Origin: Paenibacillus sp. A3 | GTDB lineage: Bacteria > Bacillota > Bacilli > Paenibacillales > NBRC-103111 | Assembly: GCF_001399685.1 (NCBI RefSeq) | Contig: NZ_JTHN01000182.1 | Location: forward strand, 22,749-86,748 | Reading direction: 5' to 3' | Length of the DNA stretch: 64,000 nucleotides | In this document: piece by piece, positions 35,745 to 45,316 of the stretch | Layout of the letters: each line of letters opens with the position of its first letter | Position numbering within the stretch: the first letter of the stretch is position 1 | Made by a program: the position numbers and the translations under genes | Notes under the pieces: model-generated | Databases searched by the model: none | What the model was told of the DNA's origin: nothing | Seen by the model: only the letters and a program-made list of their open reading frames with translations

Positions 35745-37922
35745 GTGAAGGATCAATGGTCTTCACTTAAAGCCAGCCTGCAAAAAGCCGGCAAATCGTT
35801 GAAAAATGGGCGCTCCAATTCGTCCGACCCGAATCATTCCGGAGGTTCGCGTGCTTCTAAAGTCATGGATTCGCTTAAAGAAGTAGGTCTAATGAACTTG
35901 TTAAGGTCGGTAGGGGGCAAGCTGTTCCTTATCTTTTTTATCAGCATCTTGTTTTTCGTGTTGACCGTAGGTCTGACTTCTTATAACATCTCCAAAGGCG
36001 TTATTCAGAAAAAGGTGGCCGATGCGTCGGAAGGCACCATTACGCAGGCCGGGCAAAAGCTCGATCTGCTCTACGCCACGTATGAAGACTTGTCGATGCA
36101 AATTTTGCTGGACGAAGATTTGAAAAAGCTGCTTGCGGATATGGATTCCGTGAACAAAAACAGCTACGATTTTCTCCAGCTCCGGCAGAAGCTCGGCGAC
36201 AAGCTGAACGTTTATTCGTACTCGAATAAAACGCTTAAATCAATCTATCTGTTTAAAGCAAGCGGAGAACCTGTAGCTTCGGCCGGTTCAGCGATGAGTA
36301 AGGAAAGCCTGGCGCAGGAAGATTGGTTCAAGAAGATCGTCGAAGGCAACGGCAAAGCGACTTGGCTGGAATCCAGAGCGAAGGGCTACTCAGATTCGCT
36401 GGGCAATGCGGGCACAGCTTCGTTCGGTCTGGGCCGCGTGCTGAAGAATACGACGACCAATGCCGTGCAGTCCGTGCTTCTGCTGGAGATTAACTTGGAA
36501 GCGGTCGGTAAGGAGCTCAGTCAAATCTCAATGGGCGAAGGCGGTAAAACGGTCATCGTCACACCTGACATGAACTACATCTATAACCAGGACGTTGCGG
36601 TGCTTGGCAAGCCGAGCGAGCTGGGGGTAACGAAGGAAGCCTTTACGGAAGACAAAGGAAACCTACAAAACAGCAGCCGCGACATGCAGCTCGTTTATTT
36701 CAAATCGGCCAAAACGAATTGGCTCTTGATCGGTGCAATGCCGGTGGCGGAGCTTGTGAGGGACGCAGGAGTCATCTTCGGCATGACTTGGCTGATGGCT
36801 TTTGTGGCGATGATTATCGCGGTTGTGATCGGATACTTTATCGTACGAATGATCGGCCGTCCCGTCGTTCAGCTCCGCAACTTGATGAAAGAAGGAGAGC
36901 AGGGCAACCTGAAGGTGCGGATGACCGTCACGAGCCAGGACGAGATCGGGCAGCTTGGGCAAAGCTTCAACCAGATGATGGAAAAAATTACGACGCTGGT
37001 GCAGCAGACGAATCATTCCGCTCAAGAGGTACTGCAAACGGCGGGGAGCTTGTCGGACGCTTCGAAGAAAACGGCTACCTCGGCGAAAGAAATCGCCGTC
37101 GCTACGGAAGAAATCGCCAGCGGCGCATCCAGTCTGGCTGTGGAGTCCGAGCGCGGCAACGAGCTGACTCACAATATCGGCATGCAGATGAAAAGCGTGG
37201 TCGACGCCAACATTGTTATGGGCTCCTCAGCTTCGGAAGTTCAAGCGTCGAGCAAGCAAGGGATTGAATATATGTCCGAGCTGATCGGCAAAACGAACGC
37301 AACGGAAGCGATGACCCGTTCGATGGTCGAGAAGGTCGATAACCTGAAGGAAAGCACCCGCTCCATCCGCAAAATTTTGGACGTGCTCAGCAACATGACG
37401 AAGCAAACGAACATTTTGTCGTTGAATGCGACGATTGAAGCGGCCCGGGCCGGTGCGGCGGGGAAAGGCTTCATGGTCGTTGCGGACGAGATCCGCAAGC
37501 TGGCTGACCAATCCAGACAATCGATCGCGATCGTCGGTCAAATTACCGAAACGATCCAAAAGGAAATTGACGAGACGGTTAACGTGCTTTCACAGGCTTA
37601 CCCGATTTTCCAAGAGCAAATCGAATCCGTGAAAGAAGCCGATTCGATCTTTAAGCAAGTCGATTCACAGATGGGCGAATTTATTGAACGGTTGTCCGAA
37701 GTAACGGAGTCGATCAGCGAGCTCGAAGCGTCGCAGATGGTGCTGAGCGATGCGATGTCCAACGTCAGCGCTGTGGCCGAAGAATCGTCCGCGACTTCGC
37801 AAGAGGTGGCATCCTTGAGCTCGGAGCAAATGAGCATCAGCTCCGGTCTTGTGAAGCTGTCCGACAGTCTCGAAGAGCTGTCGAATTCGTTGAAGGAACA
37901 GCTGTCGAAATTCCAGGTTTAA
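35745..37922 (+). CDS. Methyl-accepting chemotaxis protein
   Basis: A 725-residue transmembrane chemoreceptor. TM1 is at about 59-79 ([20 protein letters not shown]). A Cache-like extracellular sensor spans ~80-340, with TM2 near 338-365 and a HAMP domain after [14 protein letters not shown]. The C-terminal signalling coiled coil contains the conserved hairpin tip [20 protein letters not shown], which contacts CheA and CheW. Methylation helices flank it. The start is a GTG 35745 after AGGTGG. Ligand unknown. No che genes lie nearby, so it joins the global array. Confidence 0.92.
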   Translation: MKDQWSSLKASLQKAGKSLKNGRSNSSDPNHSGGSRASKVMDSLKEVGLMNLLRSVGGKLFLIFFISILFFVLTVGLTSYNISKGVIQKKVADASEGTITQAGQKLDLLYATYEDLSMQILLDEDLKKLLADMDSVNKNSYDFLQLRQKLGDKLNVYSYSNKTLKSIYLFKASGEPVASAGSAMSKESLAQEDWFKKIVEGNGKATWLESRAKGYSDSLGNAGTASFGLGRVLKNTTTNAVQSVLLLEINLEAVGKELSQISMGEGGKTVIVTPDMNYIYNQDVAVLGKPSELGVTKEAFTEDKGNLQNSSRDMQLVYFKSAKTNWLLIGAMPVAELVRDAGVIFGMTWLMAFVAMIIAVVIGYFIVRMIGRPVVQLRNLMKEGEQGNLKVRMTVTSQDEIGQLGQSFNQMMEKITTLVQQTNHSAQEVLQTAGSLSDASKKTATSAKEIAVATEEIASGASSLAVESERGNELTHNIGMQMKSVVDANIVMGSSASEVQASSKQGIEYMSELIGKTNATEAMTRSMVEKVDNLKESTRSIRKILDVLSNMTKQTNILSLNATIEAARAGAAGKGFMVVADEIRKLADQSRQSIAIVGQITETIQKEIDETVNVLSQAYPIFQEQIESVKEADSIFKQVDSQMGEFIERLSEVTESISELEASQMVLSDAMSNVSAVAEESSATSQEVASLSSEQMSISSGLVKLSDSLEELSNSLKEQLSKFQV

Positions 37923-37936
37923 AGTTTGTTGATACG

Positions 37937-37960
37937 GCGTCTTCTCCATTCGGGGAAGGC
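37937..37960 (+). terminator. Rho-independent terminator after the chemoreceptor gene
   Basis: GCGTCTTC-TCC pairs with GGG-GAAGGCGC around 37938-37962 with one bulge, followed by T5. Confidence 0.7.
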
Positions 37961-38041
37961 GCTTTTTGTTTGGATCGTTTGCGGTGGGAGCTTCCTGACC
38001 ATACTTGTATCATCATACAAAAGTGCTGGCGGGTGCTCGGG

Positions 38042-39865
38042 ATGGACAACGGAACAAAGCTGCAAAAGAACCGGATTTTTATCGTATTGCTGCTGGTTAT
38101 CGGGATTTTGGCCGCTTGGAATTTACGGTTGTTCTGGATTCAAGTGGCGGCCTCCCGCAGCTTGACGGAACGAAAGATCGACTTGGTGGAAAATTCGGTC
38201 ATTCAGCGGGCTCAAGGACTTGTGCTCGATAGCGGACGGGGCGATTTTACGGACCGAAACGGCGTTCCTTTGACGGGAACGGCGCAGAAGGTGTTGGTCG
38301 TTTTCCCCATCCACGAAGAAGAGTCCGCAGGAATAGATACGTCTAACGCAATGGACCGGGTGGCAAGTATCGTAAACGCTCCGCTTTCCGCTTGGCAGTC
38401 CTTTGTCCGCCAGTTGAAAGGTCCGGCCATTTGGTCCGTGTCCGGCCGTCCGGTCCCTTTGACGGGCGCTCAGGCGGCCAAGATCGAGGCTTTAGGTCTG
38501 AAATCCGTCCGGGCGATGACCTTCAAGCAGCGCTACGCCGAGCGGCAGCTGGCAAGCCAGGTGCTTGGCTTCATCGGGCAAAATCCCGAACGGATTACGC
38601 GGCAGTTCACCGACCAATTTCATAAAGGAGAACTGCAGCTCACGAGCAAAATCGGCAATTCGGGGCTGGAAAAAACGTTTGAGCCTTGGCTGCAAGGCAT
38701 CGGGCCGTCCTCCGTCTCGCTTTTTACCGACGGCTTGAAGCGTCCGCTTCCCGGACTCGATACGCGCCAAATCGCTCCAAGCAATCCGTATTATCCGCTT
38801 AAAGTCGTCACGACCCTCGACTCCGGGATACAGCGTCAAGTCGAACGGACCTTGGAACGTTTGCGCATAACGGAAGGCACCGTCGTCGTATTGGACATTC
38901 GGAATGGGGATACGGTCGCGATGGCCAGCACGCCCGCATTCCAACCGGATCATGTCGATCTGGCCCAAGGAAACTGGAGCAACAAGGCATTGAAAGCGGT
39001 CGCCCCCGGATCGATTTTTAAAATCGTGACTGCCGCCGCTGCCTTGGAAGAGAAGGCGGTTAAGGCGGACGAAACGTTCGAGTGCACAGGAGCACTTGGC
39101 CAATACGGCTTCACCTGCTGGAAGAAGGATGGGCACGGTAAGCTTACGTTGGAAGAAGGCTTCGCCCAGTCATGCAACATCGTGTTTGCGAAGGCGGTGC
39201 AGCGGCTCGGGGGAGACCAGCTGGCGGCTTACGCGCACAGGCTCGGGCTGGAAATGCCTGTCGGCTGGAGCGGAGACGTGCCGCACCGGAAAGGCTTTCG
39301 GCAATGGGATGCCGAGGAGCAGGGGCAAATCTATGCCGCTGCTTCGGACAAGCCGGACGAAGGGGTGCTGGTACAGACAGCCATCGGCCAGCGGGACGTA
39401 TTAATGACGCCGCTGCAAGCGGCTAACTTGATCGTGACGCTGTATAATCAAGGGAAGGTAGCGTCGCCGCGAATCGTGCGTGAAATCCGGTTCCGGAACG
39501 ATCGGTTATACCAGTCGTTCCCGCCTCATGAGCTTGAGCAGGCTGCTAAACCTATCAAGCCGACGACGGCGAAGCGTCTGCTCGGTTGGATGGCCGCGAC
39601 GGTGGAGCACGGCACCGGGAAGGCGCTGCGTTCGGCGAAATGGAGCTTGGCCGGGAAATCGGGGACGGCGCAGGTCAAGTTAAAAAACAGACGATCCGGC
39701 GAAAACCATTGGTTTATCGGCTACGGTCCTGCGGAACAGCCTCGCTATGCCGCAGCGGTGCTCGTCCAGAACGTTCCGGAAGGGAGCAGCCACAGGGCGA
39801 TCCCGCTTTTTAAGGAAGTGATGGATATTTTGGCTGACAGCTCGAAAAGTAAGAGCCGATCATGA
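38042..39865 (+). CDS. Class B penicillin-binding protein (transpeptidase)
   Basis: A 607-residue bitopic membrane transpeptidase that cross-links peptidoglycan. A single N-terminal helix (about 12-33) is followed by a dimerisation domain and then the penicillin-binding fold. The catalytic S324-x-x-K327 is in APGSIFKIVT, the SxN motif is S377-C-N379 (QSCNI), and KSG is K539-S540-G541. TVVVLDIRNGDTVAMAST precedes the active site. No PASTA domain is attached, unlike SpoVD or PbpX types. The ATG at 38042 is chosen; upstream in-frame codons give an implausible N-terminus. Terminators flank both ends, so it is transcribed alone. Confidence 0.9.
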   Translation: MDNGTKLQKNRIFIVLLLVIGILAAWNLRLFWIQVAASRSLTERKIDLVENSVIQRAQGLVLDSGRGDFTDRNGVPLTGTAQKVLVVFPIHEEESAGIDTSNAMDRVASIVNAPLSAWQSFVRQLKGPAIWSVSGRPVPLTGAQAAKIEALGLKSVRAMTFKQRYAERQLASQVLGFIGQNPERITRQFTDQFHKGELQLTSKIGNSGLEKTFEPWLQGIGPSSVSLFTDGLKRPLPGLDTRQIAPSNPYYPLKVVTTLDSGIQRQVERTLERLRITEGTVVVLDIRNGDTVAMASTPAFQPDHVDLAQGNWSNKALKAVAPGSIFKIVTAAAALEEKAVKADETFECTGALGQYGFTCWKKDGHGKLTLEEGFAQSCNIVFAKAVQRLGGDQLAAYAHRLGLEMPVGWSGDVPHRKGFRQWDAEEQGQIYAAASDKPDEGVLVQTAIGQRDVLMTPLQAANLIVTLYNQGKVASPRIVREIRFRNDRLYQSFPPHELEQAAKPIKPTTAKRLLGWMAATVEHGTGKALRSAKWSLAGKSGTAQVKLKNRRSGENHWFIGYGPAEQPRYAAAVLVQNVPEGSSHRAIPLFKEVMDILADSSKSKSRS

Positions 39866-39891
39866 GGAGATTTATTGGAGGGTATTGCGAG

Positions 39892-39938
39892 AGGCTGCGT
39901 TTTCGCGAGATGTACGGCGAAGACTCAGCCTTTTTTTC
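39892..39938 (+). terminator. Rho-independent terminator after the PBP gene
   Basis: AGGCTG plus GTTTTCGC (39892-39906) pair with GCGAAGAC plus CAGCCT (39918-39931) with a one-base bulge, then a T7 run. The adjacent histidine kinase gene ends 8 bases further on the other strand. Confidence 0.8.
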
Positions 39939-39945
39939 ATTGAGG

Positions 39946-41235
39946 TTAATGATAGGTAGAGGAGTGAAGCGACGGAATCAAAATCGAGAAACAGGTGCCT
40001 TTGCCTACTTCACTCGTCACGTCGATTCGGCCGTGAATGTTTTGAATGGCCCGGTAGGTGACCATCATGCCAAGGCCGGTTCCTTTGCCGCGGGTGGAAT
40101 AGAACGGCGTGCCGAGCCGTCCGACTTCATCCTGCGTCATGCCGATTCCTTGATCGATAATGTCGATGCACACCGTTTGATTTTGCAGCACGCCGACGAT
40201 TTGCAGCTTTCCTCCGCCGGGCATCGCTTCAATGCCGTTTTTGCACAAATGCATGATGCACTGCGCGAACTTATCCGGATTGGCGCTGATCATCAGCTTG
40301 TCCTGCAGCTGCGTTTCCACCGATACGCCCCGAAGGTCGGCGTACGACTGCAGCGTTTGGACCGTTTGTAAAATAAGCGGCTTGGCGTCCACCAGCTCGA
40401 TCTCTTCCAGCTGGGGCTTGGCGAAGGATAAGTAATCGTTAATGATCGCCTGCGCTTTATCGACTTCTTCCAAGACCATCTGGCTGTAAATTTGCCGTTT
40501 GTCCTCCGCCAAGTCGTTTTGACGCATCATTTGCACGAACCCTCGGGCGACCGTCATCGGATTGCGGATTTCGTGGGCGAAGGAGGCCGCCAGCTCGCTC
40601 AGCATATTCATTTTATCGTTATGCTGCAGCTGCTTGCGCAATTCGATATTTCGCTTGATCTGCCTGATGATATAGACGACAAGTCCGGCGGTAAACGAAT
40701 GGATGAGGCTGAACAAAGCGAAAAACAGAAAAAAATATCCAGTAACTGGAATGTGCTCCAACCATAGCGAGAACAAGGCGACAAACGCCGTAATCAATGA
40801 CAAAACGAATCCCAGTCCGGCCGCTGTCGCGGTATTGAGCAGCCGGGCCGCATCGGCGATCCGGCGTTTGCAGTACCACAGCAGGATGAGATTGAAGCCA
40901 ATGGAAATCGGCAGCGTATGAAGTCCGTACCGTTCCGACTTCCAGTAGTAAGCCATAATGATGGCGGCTACGCCTAGCGCCGGCAAGGGGCCGGCATAAA
41001 AAAAGCACAAGGCGAGCGGAATCAAGCGGAAATCGAACAAATATCCGGGGGAGAGCTCGAACGGATGCATCATGCTGACCAAAGAGGCGACCGTGCAGAT
41101 GACGGTAACGATGATCTGATTCGTACGCACGTTCACATGCTGCAGACGGTCAATCCAAAACAAATGATACAGCATGACCGGCGTGATCACGATAAGCATG
41201 TTTAACAGCAATTGGTGGAGCAAGTTCAATGTCAT
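39946..41235 (-). CDS. Sporulation-type histidine kinase (KinB-like), 5TMR sensor
   Basis: A 429-residue sensor kinase. The N-terminal ~190 residues form a 5TM-LYT-type membrane sensor (helices near 10-28, 38-55, 70-100, 140-160, 165-190). The HisKA domain carries the phospho-acceptor His221 in ELAASFAHEIRNPMTVARGF, a sequence style seen in KinB and other Spo0F kinases. The catalytic domain has the N-box CKNGIEAMPGGG and G-boxes DQGIGM and GKGTGLGM. Start is ATG 41235 (GTG 41238 is an alternative; no clear ribosome site). No response regulator lies adjacent, consistent with an orphan phosphorelay kinase. Confidence 0.88.
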   Translation of the reverse strand: MTLNLLHQLLLNMLIVITPVMLYHLFWIDRLQHVNVRTNQIIVTVICTVASLVSMMHPFELSPGYLFDFRLIPLALCFFYAGPLPALGVAAIIMAYYWKSERYGLHTLPISIGFNLILLWYCKRRIADAARLLNTATAAGLGFVLSLITAFVALFSLWLEHIPVTGYFFLFFALFSLIHSFTAGLVVYIIRQIKRNIELRKQLQHNDKMNMLSELAASFAHEIRNPMTVARGFVQMMRQNDLAEDKRQIYSQMVLEEVDKAQAIINDYLSFAKPQLEEIELVDAKPLILQTVQTLQSYADLRGVSVETQLQDKLMISANPDKFAQCIMHLCKNGIEAMPGGGKLQIVGVLQNQTVCIDIIDQGIGMTQDEVGRLGTPFYSTRGKGTGLGMMVTYRAIQNIHGRIDVTSEVGKGTCFSILIPSLHSSTYH

Positions 41236-41288
41236 CACCTTTTGGCAGCGTGTTTTGAGAAGCCTCTCCGGCCTAAGCTGGCAAGGAT

Positions 41289-42206
41289 TTAATACAATTT
41301 GCGATAGTAGTCACATGTCTCTTTCAGTCCGTCGCGCAGCGAATAACGCGGCTGCCAGTCAAGAAGCTGTGCAGCGGCTGTGTTGTCCAATCGGCTATGT
41401 ACGATGTCGCCAGGTCGCGGAGCCCTATATTCCGGCGCAAATGTTGTCCCGCACAACTCGCTCATAAGTTGTAATAGCTCTTTAACCGAGGTTTGCTCGT
41501 TACAGCTTACATTGAACAAGCCACGGCTGCCTTTTTCCAAAGCGGCCATATTCGCAGAGACGATGTCTTTAACGTAGATGAAGTCGCGGGTCTGTTCACC
41601 GTCGCCGAAAATGACCGGCTGCTCGCCCCGCAGCAGCTTGTCCACAAAAATGGATACGACGCCGCCTTCGCCTTTTGGATCCTGTCGGATACCATAGACA
41701 TTTGCATAACGCAGAATGGTGTAATCCAAACCATACAGATGAGAGAACGCTTCAATGTAATGCTCCGGTGTATGCTTCGAGATACCGTAGAAAGATAGCG
41801 GCCGCAACGGGTGGCGTTCGTCTACGCCCAAATATTCCGGAGTTCCGTAAACCGCAGCCGACGAAGCATAAATCATCTTACGAACGCCATGATTACGGCA
41901 CTGCTCAAGCAGAGCGATCGTTCCCAATATGTTAATTTTTGCGTCGAACATCGGTTTTTGAATTGAGGTCTGCACATCGATTTGCGCAGCGTGATGAATG
42001 ACGATCTCCGGTTTCGTTTCGGCAAAAATCTCGGCGATCTGTTCGTCCAAAATATCTACTTCGTAGTAAGAAGCTTGTTCATTCAAGTGGTCCCGGTTGC
42101 CGGTAGACAGATTATCGATCACAAAAACACGATGGCCAGCTTCTAACAACGCATCTACAATGTGAGATGCAATAAATCCTGCACCGCCAGTTACCAAAAT
42201 ATTCAT
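41289..42206 (-). CDS. galE: NAD-dependent epimerase, UDP-glucose 4-epimerase type
   Basis: A 305-residue extended SDR enzyme. The NAD-binding GGAGFIASH is at residues 7-15, the catalytic YGISK (YxxxK) near residue 146, and the Ser of SSAAVYG precedes it. The length and C-terminal half fit the short GalE/WbpP-type epimerases that interconvert UDP-sugars for cell-surface glycans. The start at 42206 is set by GGAGG 11 bases upstream on the minus strand; the longer frame to 42239 is rejected. The kinase gene lies 53 bp downstream and the phosphoesterase 106 bp upstream, all on the minus strand. Confidence 0.85.
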   Translation of the reverse strand: MNILVTGGAGFIASHIVDALLEAGHRVFVIDNLSTGNRDHLNEQASYYEVDILDEQIAEIFAETKPEIVIHHAAQIDVQTSIQKPMFDAKINILGTIALLEQCRNHGVRKMIYASSAAVYGTPEYLGVDERHPLRPLSFYGISKHTPEHYIEAFSHLYGLDYTILRYANVYGIRQDPKGEGGVVSIFVDKLLRGEQPVIFGDGEQTRDFIYVKDIVSANMAALEKGSRGLFNVSCNEQTSVKELLQLMSELCGTTFAPEYRAPRPGDIVHSRLDNTAAAQLLDWQPRYSLRDGLKETCDYYRKLY

Positions 42207-42312
42207 GTAAAAAACCTCCATCAATTTAATTTCGTTCATTTGATGTGCTGCGGTTGATCACGTGGAAGACGGACGTTCTTCATAAAGAACGATCTCGCAA
42301 ATATGGCGTAAG

Positions 42313-43386
42313 CTAGGCTTTGGCTGGAGCTGCGCCTTTCAGCGGCACCGTCCAAACGGCAGATTCGATCCATGAACGGTCGGAGAATTCCCGTCCTTTG
42401 ACCACAACCTTGTCCCGGTAAACCTGCACGTACATACCTTGCGCAGGAGATTTGGCTTTCCCGTCGGCTTTCGGGCGCGTTTTGCCCACCGAGGCGTTGT
42501 TGAACCAATGGAACGCGTTCTGCCGGTTGTAATGATCCTCGCCTTCGAAATTGCGGTGAGAATGCCCGGACAGCACGAACACGTTGCGGTACGGCTCAAG
42601 AATGGCGCGGAACCGCTTGGCGCGGATCAATCGGTGCGAACCGCCGTCGGCACCGGGCTCGGGCAAGGGCTGGTGAATAAAGACGAAAGCCGGACGTCCG
42701 TCCTTGTGCACTTTCATCGTTTCCGCAAGCCAAGCGAGCTGTTCGTCAGAATACCATGCGCCTTCGCCAACCTCCGGCTTTTCCTGCACATAGACTTCCT
42801 GCGACAGTAAAATCAAATGAACGTCGTTGACCCACACATCGAAATAAGGCTTCTCGTAGCCGAAAAACTTCAGGAACCGCTCTCTCGACATGGCGTCGGT
42901 CTTGCCGTTCGGCATCGTTTCCGTAGAAAAGGCACCCTCGGATGTCAGCCAAATATCATAATAATCGTGATTCCCCATATTGGCGTAAACCGGAGGCAGC
43001 TTGTAAGCGTCCATGACCGCCTTCAACCGCTTGTATTCAATCGTTCGGCCGAAATCGGTCAAATCGCCGCCGAGTACGATCGCATCCACATCGGATTCGA
43101 ACGAGCTGACGTCCTTCAGCGCCAAATGCAGTTTTTTTTCCAGCGAGACGACGGCATACGAGATATGCAAATCGCTAAGCAGGAAAAAGGAGAGAAGCAG
43201 CGTGGGGTCTGCGGCTTGGCTGCTCGTCTTGCCTTTCGGTTGGGCGCTCTCGGCGGCGTTGGCCGTAGGCAAGGTTGCTACGTTCGGCGCCTCTTTTTCC
43301 AGCAGGCGGGATACGGCGTATCCGCCCCCGGAAAGCACGGCAAGGAAAGCGAGCATGCGCTTGACAAATTGTCGTCTGGACATCAT
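42313..43386 (-). CDS. Tat-exported calcineurin-like metallophosphoesterase
   Basis: A 357-residue protein with a twin-arginine signal SRRQFVKRMLAFLAVLSGGG, so probably exported folded. The metallophosphatase metal motifs are all there: LLSDLHIS, VLGGDLTDFG, MGNHDYYD, and LSGHSHRNF. An Ala/Ser/Lys linker separates the signal from the catalytic domain. ATG 43386 (MMSRRQF) has better spacing to GGAGGG than ATG 43395, which is almost on the ribosome site. Substrates in this family range from nucleotides to teichoic acid precursors and cannot be told from sequence. Confidence 0.85.
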   Translation of the reverse strand: MMSRRQFVKRMLAFLAVLSGGGYAVSRLLEKEAPNVATLPTANAAESAQPKGKTSSQAADPTLLLSFFLLSDLHISYAVVSLEKKLHLALKDVSSFESDVDAIVLGGDLTDFGRTIEYKRLKAVMDAYKLPPVYANMGNHDYYDIWLTSEGAFSTETMPNGKTDAMSRERFLKFFGYEKPYFDVWVNDVHLILLSQEVYVQEKPEVGEGAWYSDEQLAWLAETMKVHKDGRPAFVFIHQPLPEPGADGGSHRLIRAKRFRAILEPYRNVFVLSGHSHRNFEGEDHYNRQNAFHWFNNASVGKTRPKADGKAKSPAQGMYVQVYRDKVVVKGREFSDRSWIESAVWTVPLKGAAPAKA

Positions 43387-43600
43387 ATGGGGCATTTCCC
43401 TCCGGTGTGTGGTTCAAAATAGCTATTCTACCATTATATCGGACGGTTTGTAAAAATAAAATATGCGCAAGGAATGGAATTAGCGTCGGAAAAATCCTTA
43501 TTTTTGTGCAAATCCGAATTACCTTCCTGCATGTGCGCGGCTCGGCTTCTTCTCTATAATGAGGGCATCGTCATACTTCACTTCCTGGGAGGGAAAAGAA

Positions 43601-45013
43601 ATGAGCCGTCCAACCCCTGTTTTGTTAACCGATGAACAAATGAGAACGTTTATAGCCGAAGGCTTCCTGATCCTGCAAACGGATTTCCCTGAATCGTTTC
43701 ACCTTGCGCTAACGGATCAGTTGAATCACGTGTACGAGCAAGAGGGGAATCCGGGGAACAATCTGCTGCCGCGCATTCGCGAACTGCAGAAAGTATTCGA
43801 TCATCCGGTCGTTACGGGAGCGCTTACCAGCGTTCTGGGGCCGAATTATATGCTGCACGCGCACCGTCACGGACATTATAACGCTTCTCCCGTGGCCGGA
43901 GGCTGGCATAAAGACAGCTATTGGGGCTACAAAAGAATGCGCAATCATCATCCATGGTGGGCGATGATTATGTATTTTCCTCAGGACACGCCCGTAGAGC
44001 TTGGACCGACAGGCATCATGCCCGGCACGCAAAATTACGAGAGCCGGACCTTCGAAGCGGACAATCCGGAGGGGGAGGCGGTAGCGAGCGGCAAAGCGGG
44101 GACTTTTGCGCTGATCCATTATGACATCTGGCACCGGTCGACCCCGAATCTTCTTGGACGGCACAGGTATATGCTCAAGTTCGAGTTCATGCGGACGGAA
44201 GCGCCGCAAGCGCCGAGCTGGAATTGCCGGGAAGCCGAATGGAAACGGCCTGCCTCATTCAGTACGTCGATTGTGAAGCATGAAACCATGTGGCAAGAAA
44301 CGTGGAATTGGTTATCCGGCCGGCTGGGGAGCTTGGCGGAAACTCTCGATTCGGAAGCGGGAGCTATTCAAGAGACAGCGACAAAACTGGAAGATCCGTA
44401 CGAGCCGCATGCTTTGAACGCCGCATACGAGCTTGCAGGCATGGGCTCCGAAGGCGTAGAAGCGTTGATGCGCGGTCTGCATCACGATCATGTGAAGGTT
44501 TCCTGCACGGCGGCTTATGGCTTGGCGGTTGTCGGGACCGAAGCGGTCGCGCCGCTAGAACAAGCGCTGGGCAGCGACCGGGACGAGACGGTCGTCCACG
44601 CGGCCTATGCGCTCGGCGAATTGAGGCACTTGGCGGCCCAAGCCGTACCGTCACTGGTCAAGCTGCTCGATCATCCGTCCGCCCCGGTCCGGCAGACGGT
44701 CACCGAAACGCTCGGGATGATCGGCACGCCCGCGGACCACGTTGTCTCCGCCTTGATTCGCTGCCTTCAGGATGAGGACGCTCAAGTCCGCTTCATGGCC
44801 GGCTTGGCATTGTGCCGCGTCGGGGCAGCCGGGGAAGCAGCGGTGCCGCAGCTTGAAAAAGCGCTGGACGACGACAATCGTTACGTTCGGGCGCACGCAG
44901 CCGAAGCGCTGCATTACATCGGCACCGACTCGGCCAAGGACGCGCTGATCCGTTTCCTGCTCAACTCCCGCTGGTGTCCGACAACGACGCCGCAGAGCAC
45001 CTTTTATCCTTGA
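43601..45013 (+). CDS. Phytanoyl-CoA dioxygenase (PhyH)-like protein fused to HEAT repeats
   Basis: A 470-residue protein. The N-terminal ~210 residues form a 2-oxoglutarate/Fe(II) dioxygenase of the PhyH family: the metal-binding H103-x-D105 is in GGWHKDSYW, the distal His178 in DIWHRSTPN, and the 2OG-binding Arg is at 187 or 189 in LLGRHRYMLKF. Residues about 275-455 are HEAT repeats (QEDAQVRFMAGLALCRVG-like units, for example NRYVRAHAAEALHYIG). The ATG at 43601 follows GGGAGGGAAAAGAA; an earlier ATG at 43559 lies within the -10 region TATAAT (43555-43560) and is rejected. The substrate is unknown. Confidence 0.85.
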   Translation: MSRPTPVLLTDEQMRTFIAEGFLILQTDFPESFHLALTDQLNHVYEQEGNPGNNLLPRIRELQKVFDHPVVTGALTSVLGPNYMLHAHRHGHYNASPVAGGWHKDSYWGYKRMRNHHPWWAMIMYFPQDTPVELGPTGIMPGTQNYESRTFEADNPEGEAVASGKAGTFALIHYDIWHRSTPNLLGRHRYMLKFEFMRTEAPQAPSWNCREAEWKRPASFSTSIVKHETMWQETWNWLSGRLGSLAETLDSEAGAIQETATKLEDPYEPHALNAAYELAGMGSEGVEALMRGLHHDHVKVSCTAAYGLAVVGTEAVAPLEQALGSDRDETVVHAAYALGELRHLAAQAVPSLVKLLDHPSAPVRQTVTETLGMIGTPADHVVSALIRCLQDEDAQVRFMAGLALCRVGAAGEAAVPQLEKALDDDNRYVRAHAAEALHYIGTDSAKDALIRFLLNSRWCPTTTPQSTFYP

Positions 45014-45031
45014 TCGCTTTTGTTCGATCCG

Positions 45032-45064
45032 ACCTCGTCCTTCAAATGCGGGATGAGGTTTTTT
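45032..45064 (+). terminator. Rho-independent terminator after the PhyH-HEAT gene
   Basis: CCTCGTCC (45033-45040) pairs with GGATGAGG (45051-45058, one G-U), followed by T6. Confidence 0.85.
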
Positions 45065-45095
45065 GTTATTAAGGTGAACAAATGTTCGTCAGGCA

Positions 45096-45247
45096 GTTGA
45101 GAAAGAGGTTTCTGCCTAAAATAGAGAAACATAGGGAAGTAGATACCTCACCCACTCGTACACCTCTATTACCTCAATTCACCACTTTCTCAACAAGCTC
45201 GAGAACTAACGTTCGTAGTACTAGCGGAAGTTAGTACTTCCTTTTCC
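45096..45247. repeat. Structured intergenic element with switch-like hairpins
   Basis: GTTGAGAAAG (45096-45105) pairs perfectly with CTTTCTCAAC (45185-45194), enclosing a GTTTCT/AGAAAC hairpin (45108-45113 / 45125-45130). Next to it AGTACTA (45217-45223) pairs with TAGTACT (45232-45238), and CTAAC (45206-45210) with GTTAG (45230-45234). An alternative, GGAAGT-TAGT-ACTTCC (45226-45241) followed by TTTTCC, overlaps these and resembles a terminator. No gene fits here. It could be a regulatory leader of the next gene or a dispersed repeat. Confidence 0.5.
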
Positions 45248-45316
45248 TCTCGGACGGGATATACTTGAGGTATCAACACTCGCACAAGATATTACGCAAA
45301 CAAGGGGTGTGTTCCG

